Positions 33,887-43,380 of a DNA stretch of 44,273 nucleotides are shown here, in pieces. How positions within the stretch are numbered: position 1 is the first letter of the stretch; every line of letters starts with the position of its first letter. Under the pieces are notes generated by a model. That model had not been told where the DNA came from and searched no databases. It worked only from the letters and a program-made list of their open reading frames with translations. This DNA comes from Planctomycetota bacterium (GTDB taxonomy: Bacteria > Planctomycetota > Planctomycetia > Gemmatales > Gemmataceae), in contig VGZI01000028.1 in assembly GCA_016872605.1 (NCBI GenBank), positions 1 to 44,273 on the forward strand. The letters run 5' to 3'. Position numbers and translations under genes: made by a program.

Positions 33887-33926
33887 CCCGCACGCCGCTT
33901 GCGGCTTAGCGCTCACCTGCGAGCGG
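33887..33926. repeat. CCGCTTGCGGCTTAGCGC-type repeat in a divergent promoter gap
   Basis: CGCTC/GAGCG pair around ACCTGC, preceded by CCGCTTGCGGCTTAG, an inverted copy of the family seen at 35804 and 40987. It lies between two divergently transcribed genes, where a terminator would make little sense. Confidence 0.5.
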
Positions 33927-33940
33927 GAAAAGGACCATCC

Positions 33941-34822
33941 ATGCAAATTCGCGGTATCATTCCCCCTGTCGCCACGCCGATGAAGGCCAATGAGGACCTC
34001 GACATTCCTCGACTCAAGTGGTTTCTTGACCATCTCATCGCCAACGGAGTTCACGGCGTGTTCGTCCTGGGCACGAACAGCGAGTTCTATGCCTTAGACG
34101 AGGCGGAGAAGCAATTAGTTGTGGCCACGGCCGTCGAGCATGTGAAGCACCGGGTTCCGGTATTCGCCGGGACGGGGGCGGAGACAACGCGCGAGGCCGT
34201 GCGCCTGACCAAGATGGCCGAGAAGGAAGGCGCCGACGGGGTGTCGGTCATCACGCCGTACTTTGTCCTGCCGAGTCAGCAGGAGATTTACGATCACTAC
34301 CGCCGCATCGCCGAGGCAACGAAGCTGCCGGTGGTGCTGTACAACAATCCGGCGACGTGCGGGGGGGTCAAGATTGAGCCAGACACCGTGGGCCGACTGG
34401 CGGAGATTCCGAACATCTTGGGCGTGAAGGATTCGTCGGGCGATTTGACGAACACGATTGAATACGTCCGCGTGACGCCGGACCGTTTCAGCGTGTTGAT
34501 GGGGCGCGACACGCTGATCTATTCGGCCATGGTGCTCGGCGCTCGCGGCGCGGTGCCCGCAACGGGCAACATTGCGCCGCGGCTTCTGGCCGACATCTAC
34601 GGCTGTTTCGTGCGTGGAGACCTGGCCGGTTCGTTGGCGGCGCAGCGCAAGCTGCATCCGGTCCGCATGGCGTTGACGCTGGGCACGGCGCCAGGAGGCG
34701 TCAAGGCAGCGCTGGATTGCTTGGGCTTGTCGATCGGTCCGTGTCGTTCGCCGGTCGCGCCCTTGCCGCCTGACAAAATGCAAAAGATGCGCGGTGCGTT
34801 GCAAGCGGCGGGCCTCCTGTAG
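33941..34822 (+). CDS. dihydrodipicolinate synthase/N-acetylneuraminate lyase family protein
   Basis: This 293-residue class I aldolase is of the DapA/NanA superfamily, starting at ATG 33941. The Schiff-base Lys is K163 (ILGVKDSSGD), the proton-relay Tyr is Y134 (VVLYNNPA) and the substrate carboxylate loop is 'VLGTNSEFYAL', a variant of the usual GTTGE. The variant loop and the wider family suggest a sugar-acid or keto-acid aldolase rather than lysine biosynthesis, but this is not proven. A HAD phosphatase gene converges from downstream. The TAG stop is supplied by the left arm of a palindromic repeat. Confidence 0.88.
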   Translation: MQIRGIIPPVATPMKANEDLDIPRLKWFLDHLIANGVHGVFVLGTNSEFYALDEAEKQLVVATAVEHVKHRVPVFAGTGAETTREAVRLTKMAEKEGADGVSVITPYFVLPSQQEIYDHYRRIAEATKLPVVLYNNPATCGGVKIEPDTVGRLAEIPNILGVKDSSGDLTNTIEYVRVTPDRFSVLMGRDTLIYSAMVLGARGAVPATGNIAPRLLADIYGCFVRGDLAGSLAAQRKLHPVRMALTLGTAPGGVKAALDCLGLSIGPCRSPVAPLPPDKMQKMRGALQAAGLL

Positions 34823-34927
34823 GGTGCGTGAAACGCACCACACGGTAGGCGTCACGCTCCGCGTGACGGATTCCTCACGTGGACCGTGACATCAACGTTA
34901 GGGCACGGTGCGTTTCACGCACCCTAC
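34819..34927. repeat. palindromic repeat with 21-bp perfect arms and nested palindromes
   Basis: The outer arms 34819-34839 and 34907-34927 are exact inverted copies (GTAGGGTGCGTGAAACGCAC...). Each arm is itself palindromic (GGTGCGT-gaa-ACGCACC), and an inner GTCACGC/GCGTGAC (34851-34867) lies between. It sits between convergent genes and supplies the dapA-like stop codon. Confidence 0.9.
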
Positions 34928-34945
34928 GATGCCGTGGATTCTCTA

Positions 34946-35755
34946 TTAGCCGAACAGAAAACGCATCAACTCGTCGGTTTGCCGGTAGTCGCCGATCACG
35001 AGGTCGGCCCCGGCGCGCACCAGGCGGTCGCGCTTCCAGGCGTGGATGCCGCGGCGGTTCGCCTCATCGCTGGCGACCGCGACGGCGACGCCTCCGACGC
35101 GCTTGACCTCTTCGATCTCGACAAACCCATCTCCGAAGCCAAGCAGTTCCTCCCCGCGAAGATTATTCTCCTGGATAATGCGTTCGACGATCATTTTTTT
35201 CGAGAAGTTCTGATAATCGTCGAGCGCGCCGTAGATGTGCGAGCCGAAGAACGGCGTCAGGCCAAGCAGCTCGGCTTCGCGCTTGACGAAGGCGATATCG
35301 GTGCCGCTGGCGAGGTAAAGCTGCAACCCGCGTTCGCGCAGGTGCGACAGGATCGCGTGGGTGCCGGGGACGGTCCAGTCGTCGCAGGTGGCATGGCCCG
35401 ACGCGAGGGCGTCGATGCGCCCCTGAATGCGCAGCATGAGCCGCCCATGATATTCATGCTTGTAGGCAAGCGGTTCGAGCGGTGTGCCGCCGCGTTTCTT
35501 GACTTCCTCGGCGAGCTGGATCATCTGGTAGATCGTCTGCCGGCCGTTGAGCCGCATCACGAAGTCTTCGACGATTGCGGTCAACGTGGCGTCGTCCTCG
35601 CGCGTGCCGGTGTCGGCGAGCACCTCGACCATCATCGGAATCATGACCTGCGGCCAGCCTTCGCGGATGAGTGAGAGGGTGCCGTCGAAATCGAAGAGCA
35701 CGAAGCGAAATCGGCCGCGCGGGATCGATGGGTTGATGATCTCGAGATCGGTCAT
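34946..35755 (-). CDS. HAD-superfamily hydrolase (probable phosphatase)
   Basis: This 269-residue protein starts at ATG 35755 (GAGGAA upstream); the longer frame upstream overlaps a palindromic repeat. HAD motif I is 'FDFDGTLS' (D22, D24), motif II is 'LYLASGTD', motif III Lys is in 'NFSKKMIVERI', and motif IV is 'LLGFGDGFVEIEEV'. The insert after motif I is a large helical cap, so small-molecule phosphatase activity is most likely. The substrate is unknown. Adjacency to a sugar-acid-type lyase could indicate a shared carbohydrate pathway, although the two genes converge and are not co-transcribed. Confidence 0.85.
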   Translation of the reverse strand: MTDLEIINPSIPRGRFRFVLFDFDGTLSLIREGWPQVMIPMMVEVLADTGTREDDATLTAIVEDFVMRLNGRQTIYQMIQLAEEVKKRGGTPLEPLAYKHEYHGRLMLRIQGRIDALASGHATCDDWTVPGTHAILSHLRERGLQLYLASGTDIAFVKREAELLGLTPFFGSHIYGALDDYQNFSKKMIVERIIQENNLRGEELLGFGDGFVEIEEVKRVGGVAVAVASDEANRRGIHAWKRDRLVRAGADLVIGDYRQTDELMRFLFG

Positions 35756-35778
35756 GGCCAGTTCCTCGTCCGCGTACG

Positions 35779-35820
35779 GCTCCGCGCTCACCCGGCGCCT
35801 CGCGAGCGCGAAGCCGCAAG
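35779..35820. repeat. CGCGCTC/GAGCGCG palindromic repeat in a divergent gap
   Basis: CGCGCTC (35783-35789) and GAGCGCG (35804-35810) pair, followed by AAGCCGCAAGCGGCG. It lies between the HAD gene start and the YbaK gene start, which diverge. Same family as 15976, 33887 and 40979. Confidence 0.6.
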
Positions 35821-35965
35821 CGGCGCCGTTACAGTCGTTATTCTCAGCACGCCCGGACCATCGGCAACACGCACTCTTGGGAATCCAGGCAATCTGATCG
35901 CGAAATGCCGACGGAAACATGCTTCAATGGGGACTCTCAGCGATACCCCGTGATTCGAGCGATCG

Positions 35966-36454
35966 ATGCGCGTATCCCAATACCTTGCCGATCAACAAGT
36001 CGCTTTCGAAGAACTCGTACATGCGCCGGCGTTCACGGCTCAGAAGCTGGCCAAGACCCTGCATCTGTCGGGCCGGCTGGTGATGAAGAGCGTCCTTCTC
36101 CAGGGACCGCGGGTGCATCTGCTCGCCGTGCTACCAGCGGCGATGCGGATCGACCTATCAAAACTAAGCAAAGCACTCGGCGGCGTGGTTCGCATCGCCA
36201 GCGAAGACGAATTGCGAGATCATTTCCCAGACTGCGAATCGGGGGCCCTTATGCCGTTTGGCCAACTCTATGGCTTCCGGACGTTGCTGGAGGCGACGGT
36301 GCCTCTCGAGAGCGCCATCGTTTTCGAAGCACAGCGCCACGCCGTTGCAATTCGCATGCGCTGCCGGGATTTCGTCATGCTGGAGCGGCCTGAGCGGTTG
36401 GCGTTTGCGGTAGAACACGTCAGCCCGAAACACCCACGACCGCAGGCGGGATAG
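35966..36454 (+). CDS. YbaK/EbsC-type aminoacyl-tRNA editing domain protein
   Basis: This 162-residue single-domain protein is of the YbaK/ProX/EbsC family, which hydrolyses mischarged tRNA such as Cys- or Ala-tRNA(Pro). The family signature 'GALMPFGQLYG' (substrate pocket) and 'RLVMKSVLLQGPRVHLLAVLPA' are present. The domain is complete and stands alone rather than inside ProRS. The C-terminal end (SPKHPRPQAG) is disordered. The specific tRNA substrate is not determinable from sequence. The gene is followed by a composite palindromic region and converges with the sigma-factor gene. Confidence 0.85.
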   Translation: MRVSQYLADQQVAFEELVHAPAFTAQKLAKTLHLSGRLVMKSVLLQGPRVHLLAVLPAAMRIDLSKLSKALGGVVRIASEDELRDHFPDCESGALMPFGQLYGFRTLLEATVPLESAIVFEAQRHAVAIRMRCRDFVMLERPERLAFAVEHVSPKHPRPQAG

Positions 36455-36518
36455 CCACAAAAAACGCAAAAGACGCGATAAGAAGAGAAAGAACAGGAAC
36501 GTGTGTAGAAGCTGGACT

Positions 36519-36589
36519 GTAGGACGGCTCTCCAGAGCCGTCGTTTGGCGATAAAGCCGGTCAGGGACGGTTCTGGAGATCCGTCCTAC
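36519..36589. repeat. palindromic repeat, 24-bp arms, nested in a larger inverted pair
   Basis: The arms 36519-36542 and 36566-36589 match at 22 of 24 positions; each is itself palindromic (GACGGCTCTCCAGAGCCGTC). Outside them, ACAAAAAACGCAAAA near 36454 and an approximate inverted copy (TTTTTGCGTTTTCTTGCGG) near 36637 form a second, outer pair. Together they fill the gap between convergent genes. Confidence 0.85.
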
Positions 36590-36666
36590 GGAGATCATTG
36601 CCGGGATCGACAGCACTCACAACGTGCAAATGCTTGTGTTTTTGCGTTTTCTTGCGGCTAATGGAA

Positions 36667-37438
36667 TCATTGCTGCCGGTAGCGATCCAGGGCGGCACGG
36701 CGCGGCGCGTCCAGAAGCTGCAGTTCGACCATCTCCTCTTCGATGCGATCGATAGTGACGATCTCGTTTGGCTCGCGCTTCAGCGACCGCGCCACTTCCT
36801 CGACCAGCAGGTCGTTGAGCAACTCATGGCCACGCTGCAAAAGCTTGCGAATATTGTCGGCCGTGAATTGCTGGCCGAGCACGGTCGTGAAGTGGCGCGC
36901 CATCGCTTCGGATCGTACCTTCGGATTCTGCGCCTTGTACAAGAGCAGCGAATGATAAGGCCGACCTTTCGTTCGCTCGATCTCTTCCAAGCCTCTCCAG
37001 GCGTGGTTCATGAGTTCTTCCGTCCACAGCTTGCGGAACTCTGCTTCCTCAGTCGCCGAGGTCTTCCGGCTGGGTGGGATCCGCCTCGTCCGGAAGCGAC
37101 TGCGGAGCCTTCGCTTGTTGCCGATACCAGTCGATGACCATTCGGCTCAACACCGCCCGCAGGTAATCGCGGAATCGGCCCTTTTCCGGATCGGCACGCT
37201 GCAAAAACGGATGGATTTCCAGTACCCGCTCGGCAAAGCGGCTGAATAATTCGCCGGCGGCATCGGGGTCGCCAAGTTTGACGACGAGGTAGCGATAAAC
37301 CGCGTCGTGATAATGCACGAGCAGTTCGTTACGCGCCGCCGCAGCCGAATCGCCTTGAACCTTCCCCGCGTCGAGCACCATCGACCAGCGCGTACTGCCG
37401 AACTGAAACCGCGACGCCAGGTTGCTGAAATCGCTCAT
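36667..37438 (-). pseudogene. ECF sigma factor with one frameshift
   Basis: Two ORFs on the minus strand form one protein of about 257 residues. Part 1 (37438-37049) has the sigma-2 region: 'FGSTRWSMVLDAG', 'LVHYHDAVYRYLVVKLG', 'RFRDYLRAVLSRMVIDWYRQQ'. It stops at a TGA after PEDLGD. The next frame continues directly as 'EEAEFRKLWTEELMNHAWRGLEEIE' and holds the sigma-4 helix-turn-helix ('FTADNIRKLLQRGHELLNDLLVEEVA'). One extra base near 37051 explains the break. It belongs to the ECF type widespread in planctomycetes, normally uninterrupted. The frameshift may be a mutation, a sequencing error or, less likely, programmed. No anti-sigma gene is adjacent. Confidence 0.72.
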
Positions 37439-37529
37439 GATGGATTACCCGCACGAATGCCGCACATTGGAAACGTGCGCCACGGAACCGTATAACGTCT
37501 TTGTCGTCCGCCTCAATTGGGAGCATGTT

Positions 37530-38600
<1,071 letters not shown>

Positions 38601-38606
38601 TGTGCA

Positions 38607-38650
38607 ATTCGTTTAGCGTTCGCGCCGCGCCATGCGGGCGCTAAACGAAT
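38607..38650. repeat. palindromic repeat, 12-bp perfect arms (GTTTAGCG type)
   Basis: ATTCGTTTAGCG (38607-38618) and CGCTAAACGAAT (38639-38650) flank GCGCCATGCGGG, the same loop sequence as at 21154. It occupies the gap between convergent fbaB and rsmA. Confidence 0.85.
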
Positions 38651-38661
38651 TATCGGATTCG

Positions 38662-39603
38662 TCATAGGTCCAGTTGATCCGCAAGCGACCCCATTGCCTC
38701 GCACAGCGCGCCATGTTTTTCAATCGACAGCGTCTCCGCTCGCTCCGTCCCTGTGTAACCAAGCTTGCCCAGCATCGCGTCAACGAACGCCTTCCGCTCG
38801 GATTGTGCTTTCCCTTCACTCGTCATCCCCACCAGCGCCCCGCGCAGGTTTTTGCGGCGATGCGCGTAAAGATCGCGCAAGAAAATCCGAAATCGCTGCA
38901 CGTCCGGAATGAGGCTTCGCTTCTGGGCGTTCGGCACGATCTTGACGATCGCGGAATCGACTTTCGGCCTGGGCCAGAAAACGCTCGGCGGCAGCTTGCG
39001 CAACACCTCGACGTCGGCCAGGCTTTGCATCAAGATCGCCAACGCGCCATAATCCTTCGTGCCCGGCTTGGCAATGAGCTTCTGGGCAATCTCCCACTGC
39101 ACCATGACAATCATTCGTTCCACAGCGATGCCCGCGATCAGGAGATTCGAGATCACCGGCGTGGCGACCGCGTAGGGCAAGTTCGCAATCAGTTTCACGC
39201 GCTGCGGTCGATACTGCTCTCTGGTCGCTTCGAGTGCCGTCAGCACGTCGGGATTGAGTTGATTCTTGTTCTTGAGCACGTCGCCTTGCAGGAGGCGGAC
39301 GTTCGAGAACCCGCGCACGGCTTCCGTGGCCAGGGCAAAAAACGAGGGATCGATTTCAACCGACAAAACCGCGCCGGCATGTTCCGCCAGCCGGGTAGTC
39401 AGGCCGCCCGTGCCGGAGCCGATTTCCAGCACGAGGTCGGCACGCGTCAACTCGGCGGCGTTGACGATGAAGTCGATGAGATTGAGATCGATCAGGAAAT
39501 TTTGGCCGAGCCGATTCTTCGGATGCAGGCGATTCGAGTGAAAAAGGTTGCGCAAGTACGATTGCGTCTGTCTCGGCGTGGGATGGTTGGCGGCGTCGCT
39601 CAT
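38662..39603 (-). CDS. rsmA: 16S rRNA dimethyladenosine transferase RsmA (KsgA)
   Basis: This 313-residue SAM-dependent methyltransferase dimethylates two adjacent adenosines near the 3' end of 16S rRNA. Start ATG 39603 (MSDAANHPTP); a longer frame upstream is not conserved. Motifs are 'RLGQNFLID' (31-39), SAM site 'LEIGSGTGGLTT' (59-70), acidic motif 'VEIDPSF' and catalytic 'NLPY' (141-144), with the C-terminal helical domain containing 'YAHRRKNLRGAL'. Length is slightly above E. coli KsgA (273). It is intact and likely a housekeeping gene. It converges with fbaB. Confidence 0.96.
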   Translation of the reverse strand: MSDAANHPTPRQTQSYLRNLFHSNRLHPKNRLGQNFLIDLNLIDFIVNAAELTRADLVLEIGSGTGGLTTRLAEHAGAVLSVEIDPSFFALATEAVRGFSNVRLLQGDVLKNKNQLNPDVLTALEATREQYRPQRVKLIANLPYAVATPVISNLLIAGIAVERMIVMVQWEIAQKLIAKPGTKDYGALAILMQSLADVEVLRKLPPSVFWPRPKVDSAIVKIVPNAQKRSLIPDVQRFRIFLRDLYAHRRKNLRGALVGMTSEGKAQSERKAFVDAMLGKLGYTGTERAETLSIEKHGALCEAMGSLADQLDL

Positions 39604-39765
39604 GCGGCAATTATAGGTTGCGCCCGAAAAAAGAGCGGCGCACAAAGGAAGCGGCTTGCGCGGATTTTTGTAACATGTGATTGCTTACGGCGGCAAGATC
39701 GGATACATTCGAGAGAGTTGGAGTTCAATCCCGCCAAGCTAAGCTTCTTTCCATGAGTGTAAGCC

Positions 39766-40961
39766 ATGACGCCGTCGATTCTTGCCGTGTTTCTTGTGCC
39801 GTCGCTGGCATCATCGCAGGCGACAGAGTTTCCGGCGCCGGCCAAGCTGCGGCAAGCCGTCGAGCGCAGCCTGCCGTACCTGGAGCGGGAAGGCGTCGAC
39901 TGGATCAATGACCGCAACTGCATGTCATGTCACGTCGTGCCGTTCATGCTGTGGAGCCACAACGAGGCCAAGGCCATCGGCGTCAAAGTCGACGCCAAGA
40001 AGCTCGACGAATGGACGACCTGATCGGTCGACGCCTCGCTAAAGTTGCGCCAATGGTACAAGCTCACGGGCGCAGCGGTAAAGCAGCTCCGCACCGACGG
40101 CGTCGACGATGCCACCCTTGAGAAAGTAAAGCCGATCCTCGACAAAGCGTTCAGCACGGACCAGGAATTCATGAAGGCGCTCAGCCCAATGCTAAAGGCG
40201 GACGAGATCGACAAGCACAAATCCGCGCTCGTCAAAAGAGCACAGATGAGCCGGCAGGAAGGGAAAAACGACGGCGGCAGCATGGCGACGATCGGGCAAC
40301 TTCTCGTCGGTCACGTAGGCGTCAAGAATGCTCACGTAGACCCGTTTCTCCAGGCGGCACCGGAAATGATGCGCAAATGGCAAGAACCATCGGGAGCATT
40401 CCGCGGCACCGGCCAGCTGCCTCGCCAGAACCGATCGGCACCCGAATCCGATGCGATCACTACCGGCTGGGCCATCCTTGGCCTTGACGCATTGAAAAAC
40501 ACCGATGCGGCCACGAAGAAAACAATCGAAGCCGGCCTGGCGTTCTACAGAAAAACAAAGGCGAGCAAGAGCCACGAGCGATTGCTCGTCGACATGCTCA
40601 TCGACGATCGGTTCGGCAAGGCAGACGACGTCGGACGGCTGATGGCCGATGTGCTCAAGAGGCAAAACGCCGACGGCGGCTGGGGCTGGATTCCTGGCAA
40701 CCCCAGCGATGCGTTCGCAACCGGGCAGACGCTCTACGCCCTCCACGCGATGAAAACGAAGGTCGCCGACCGTTCAGCCATCGGCAAAGCGCAGCAGTAT
40801 CTGCTGAGCACGCAGAACAAGGAAGGTTACTGGGCCGTGTCCCCAAAGGCAGTGACCGATCCGAAATCGAATGACGCGCGCGTCAAGAAGCTCGATCCGA
40901 TCTATCACTCTATTGGGGGACCGCATGGGCAACGATTGGCCTGGCGCGCTCGGTGCGGTAG
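39766..40961 (+). pseudogene. exported heme-motif protein with squalene-cyclase-like repeats, broken
   Basis: A signal peptide (residues 1-19) is followed by CMSCH (C52, C55, H56), a c-type heme attachment motif. Then come prenyltransferase/squalene-oxidase-type repeats ('DAITTGWAILGLDALKNT', 'QNADGGWGWIPGNPSDAFATGQTLYALHAM', 'NKEGYWAVSPKA'). The frame is cut twice. Codon 86 is TGA (40021-40023), where Trp is plausible (DEWTT-[TGA]-SVDASLKL). A one-base shift lies near 40908, after which 'YWGTAWATIGLARSVR' ends at a TAG at 40961. Without lesions it would be about 398 residues. Secreted planctomycete relatives exist; the terpene-cyclase fold does not prove an enzyme. Sequencing error is possible for each lesion. 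Confidence 0.65.
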
Positions 40962-40978
40962 GTGGTGTGAAAGTGAGG

Positions 40979-41009
40979 CGCCGAGCGAGCGCGAAGCCGC
41001 AAGCGGCGA
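40979..41009. repeat. GAGCGCGAAGCCGCAAGCGGCG repeat, partial
   Basis: This is an internal hairpin (CCGC-aag-GCGG) with a flanking GCGCCGAGC. It is almost identical to the right half of the element at 35779-35820. It lies between the broken cyclase-fold gene and the ParA-like gene, which converge. Confidence 0.55.
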
Positions 41010-41016
41010 AGAAGGG

Positions 41017-41934
41017 TCACACGTCGACACGGGTGTGGATCAAGCCGCGCAAACGCCCGCCGGCAGTCGCGACCCCACGAACGAAATCCTGATGCGCCGC
41101 CGCCGACTCGCCTTGCGGAAGCACGAGATAAACGCCGTCGGCATGAGTCAGCAAGTTGGTGACGGCCGAATCATTCTTGCCGGCGCCGTCGATCAGAATC
41201 AACTCATAACGGCTGCGCAGCCAATTCGCCAGCCAGCTTACTGCCTCCATGGGCATGGTCGTACCCGTGCCGGCCGACAGCAGATCGAGCAACGGCAGCC
41301 CCGTCTGCACTACGGCCTGCTCCAGTGCCAGTGAGCCATTCAACACCGCGCCGAATCCGCCGCTCGTCCTGATTTTGGGATCACCGGCTTTCGTTTCGAC
41401 GACAAGCGTACGGAGCTTTCGCATCCGCGCGGCGCATACGGCGAGATTCAGCAACACCGTGCTCGTGCCGACGTTGGACCATCCGCCGGCAAGCAACAGC
41501 ACGCGAGGCCCTGCCATCGTGACGTTGTCGAGCAAGGCGTCCAATAGGGCGACATACTCCCGGCTCACGGGATGTTCGGGGTGATGGTAGGCGACGATTT
41601 CCGGCCCAAACGCGAATGCAGCGGACGCCGGCCACGGCTCGAATGCCGCTTTCATCGGTTCGACCGGCGTGAGGCGAGCGACCGGCGTCGGCGTCGGCGT
41701 CGGCTCGACGGCCAAGTGCGGCGGCTGCGGGGTGGGCTGCGGCGGATGCTGCATCAAGCTCGCCGACAACTCCATCTTCTTCCCAGGAGCACCGACCTCG
41801 ACGAACGGAACCTCCGCGCCGATCTCCCAATCGACGACGCAATCCACAACCGGCGACGCATCGCCAGGCCCGCTCACCGGCGCCGTCGCCTTGCGCGTGT
41901 CGCCGAGCTTAAGTGTTTCGAGCATTCTGCCCAT
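41017..41934 (-). CDS. ParA/CpsD-like P-loop protein with altered Walker A
   Basis: This 305-residue protein has a Pro/Thr-rich linker (about 63-95) before an ATPase-like domain resembling CpsD/BY-kinase and ParA proteins. The phosphate loop position reads 'GGWSNVGTSTVLLNLA' (150-165), and the Lys of the expected GKS/T is Thr157. The loop may be inactive or bind nucleotide weakly. 'LRTLVVETKAGDPKI', 'YELILIDGAG' and 'ADGVYLVLPQGE' are the Walker A' and B-like strands of the MinD/ParA fold. It lies just downstream of an ExeA-like ATPase in the same direction, as in exopolysaccharide export loci. The role is inferred: assembly or regulation of surface polysaccharide or secretion. Confidence 0.75.
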   Translation of the reverse strand: MGRMLETLKLGDTRKATAPVSGPGDASPVVDCVVDWEIGAEVPFVEVGAPGKKMELSASLMQHPPQPTPQPPHLAVEPTPTPTPVARLTPVEPMKAAFEPWPASAAFAFGPEIVAYHHPEHPVSREYVALLDALLDNVTMAGPRVLLLAGGWSNVGTSTVLLNLAVCAARMRKLRTLVVETKAGDPKIRTSGGFGAVLNGSLALEQAVVQTGLPLLDLLSAGTGTTMPMEAVSWLANWLRSRYELILIDGAGKNDSAVTNLLTHADGVYLVLPQGESAAAHQDFVRGVATAGGRLRGLIHTRVDV

Positions 41935-41957
41935 GAATGATCACCTTGTCTCAACGA

Positions 41958-42080
41958 ATCAACCACAGATGAACACAGAAAAACACAGATGGAATTTGAG
42001 CCCGAGGATGTTGTCCGCCGCCAGACCGGGAGTTTGCTTGTTATCTCTCATCCGTGTTCATCTGTTTCCATCCGTGGTTC
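41958..42080. repeat. AACCACAGATGAACACAG-type inverted repeat
   Basis: AACCACAGATGAACACAG (from 41961) and CATCCGTGTTCATCTG, then CCATCCGTGGTT (42049-42079), form an approximate inverted repeat around a 50-base centre. It separates the ExeA-like and ParA-like genes. Confidence 0.65.
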
Positions 42081-42090
42081 TCTTAGATCG

Positions 42091-42966
42091 TCATGCTGAT
42101 TGTTGAAAGCGTTGAATGCTAGGATGGCCTTCCGCGTCGGTCTCCGCTTCATCACCGGCGGACAGGCCAAGTTGGGCCAACGCTTCGAGCGCCGCCTCGG
42201 CATCGACCTTGGCCAATTCCCCCTCGGCGGCTAACACCATGGCCTGATGCGCCGCCTGATTGAGGCAGCGCGGGATACCCTGCGCGCCGCGAGCGATCGT
42301 CTCCAGAGCGGTGTCGTCGAATATCTTCTCCGGCTTGCCTCCGGCGAGCCGCACGTGGTGCAGCAAATAGTCGTAGGCTTCCTCGACCTCCAACCGATGC
42401 AGCACCGGGCGCACGGCAATGCGTTGCTGCAATGACTCTAGGCCGGGCTGGCGGAGCGTCGTCACGATGCTCGGCTGGGCCAGGAGTACGATCTGTATCG
42501 CCTTGTTGCCCCCCGCTTCGAGGTTGGCCAGCAGACGAAGTTCTTCGAGCAGGTCGGCGTGCAACAGATGCGCTTCGTCGATCACCAGGATGGTTCGTTT
42601 CCGCTCCGAACATGTCTTCAAGAGTTGATCTGTCAGGCGCAAGCGCAGTGTCTGTTCCGTGCCTTGATCGAACGGCAGGCCGAGGTCATAGAGAATCGCT
42701 TGCAGCAACGCCGAACGATCGGAAAGGTGGCAGTTCGTCAAGAAGGCGTTGACGACGTTCTCCGGCATCCGCTCCAGAAGCGTGTAGCCGACCAGCGTCT
42801 TGCCCAGGCCAGCTTCGCTAGTGAGTAACACGATGCTCTCGTCTTCTGCCATGCCGCGCGTCAAGGCGACGATGGCGGACTCGTGACTCGTCGCGGGATA
42901 GTAGAGGGCCGTGTCCGGCGTCGGCGCGAACGGCCGACGATTGAGGCCGAAGTGTTTTTCGTACAT
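42091..42966 (-). CDS. ExeA/GspA-like AAA ATPase
   Basis: This 291-residue AAA ATPase starts at ATG 42966 (MYEKHFGLNRRPFAPTPD), exactly the start of this family. Walker A is 'EAGLGKT' (K56) and Walker B 'ILVIDEAHLL' (D130-E131); sensor-type 'IQIVLLAQPS' follows. Members resemble ExeA (type II secretion) and the ATPases linked to exopolysaccharide/exosortase loci. There is no TM helix or peptidoglycan-binding domain, so it is the short cytosolic form. It precedes the ParA-like gene in the same orientation, and the pair could act together in surface export. Confidence 0.88.
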   Translation of the reverse strand: MYEKHFGLNRRPFAPTPDTALYYPATSHESAIVALTRGMAEDESIVLLTSEAGLGKTLVGYTLLERMPENVVNAFLTNCHLSDRSALLQAILYDLGLPFDQGTEQTLRLRLTDQLLKTCSERKRTILVIDEAHLLHADLLEELRLLANLEAGGNKAIQIVLLAQPSIVTTLRQPGLESLQQRIAVRPVLHRLEVEEAYDYLLHHVRLAGGKPEKIFDDTALETIARGAQGIPRCLNQAAHQAMVLAAEGELAKVDAEAALEALAQLGLSAGDEAETDAEGHPSIQRFQQSA

Positions 42967-43380
42967 CGAACCGACTCCCCCAGGCCGAGATCGCATTTTG
43001 GCGGCGCTCTATCAGAATCGGCCAATCGAGGCGTCAAAGTTTAACATTCCGACGGCGAGTGAACTCTGCCATTTCCCAGCTTGCGCAGCCTGCCAAACGA
43101 CTCACGAACGCGTGAAATTCCCATACGAGCCGGAAGCGTTAGCGACGGTCCACGCAGAATCCGTCGCCTATGCTTGGGTGCACGACACGGTCTGCGCGGC
43201 CCCCTTTGGGAGGGCGAGGCTCCTGCCGAGCCGGAAGCGTCAGCATCGTAATGTCAACTCAGATTATTCGCGGGCTCGCGGCTCGGCAGGAGCCTCGCCC
43301 TCCCGTGCCGTTTGCAAACCATGTCGTGCACCCCCTGTGCTTCCAGCTCGTGAGTCCATCTTGCGGCGCCAGATGAAACG
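42967..43380. other. 414-base gene-free region holding repeats
   Basis: I see no gene here. It holds the 25-bp-arm palindrome at 43208-43304. Two copies of GAGCCGGAAGCGT also occur, at 43129-43141 and 43228-43240, with the second inside the palindrome loop boundary. The promoter of the ExeA-like gene must lie near 42970-43060, but no clear motif was found. Confidence 0.5.
43208..43304. repeat. palindromic repeat, 25-bp perfect arms
   Basis: The arms 43208-43232 (GGGAGGGCGAGGCTCCTGCC...) and 43280-43304 are exact inverted copies, separated by 47 bases. The spacing is too wide for a tight hairpin, so it resembles terminal inverted repeats or two facing copies of a unit rather than a terminator. 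Confidence 0.88.

Noticed and set aside
43208-43304. 25-bp inverted repeats taken as insertion-sequence ends
   Set aside because: Only 47 bases lie between them and no transposase is encoded; at best a non-autonomous element.
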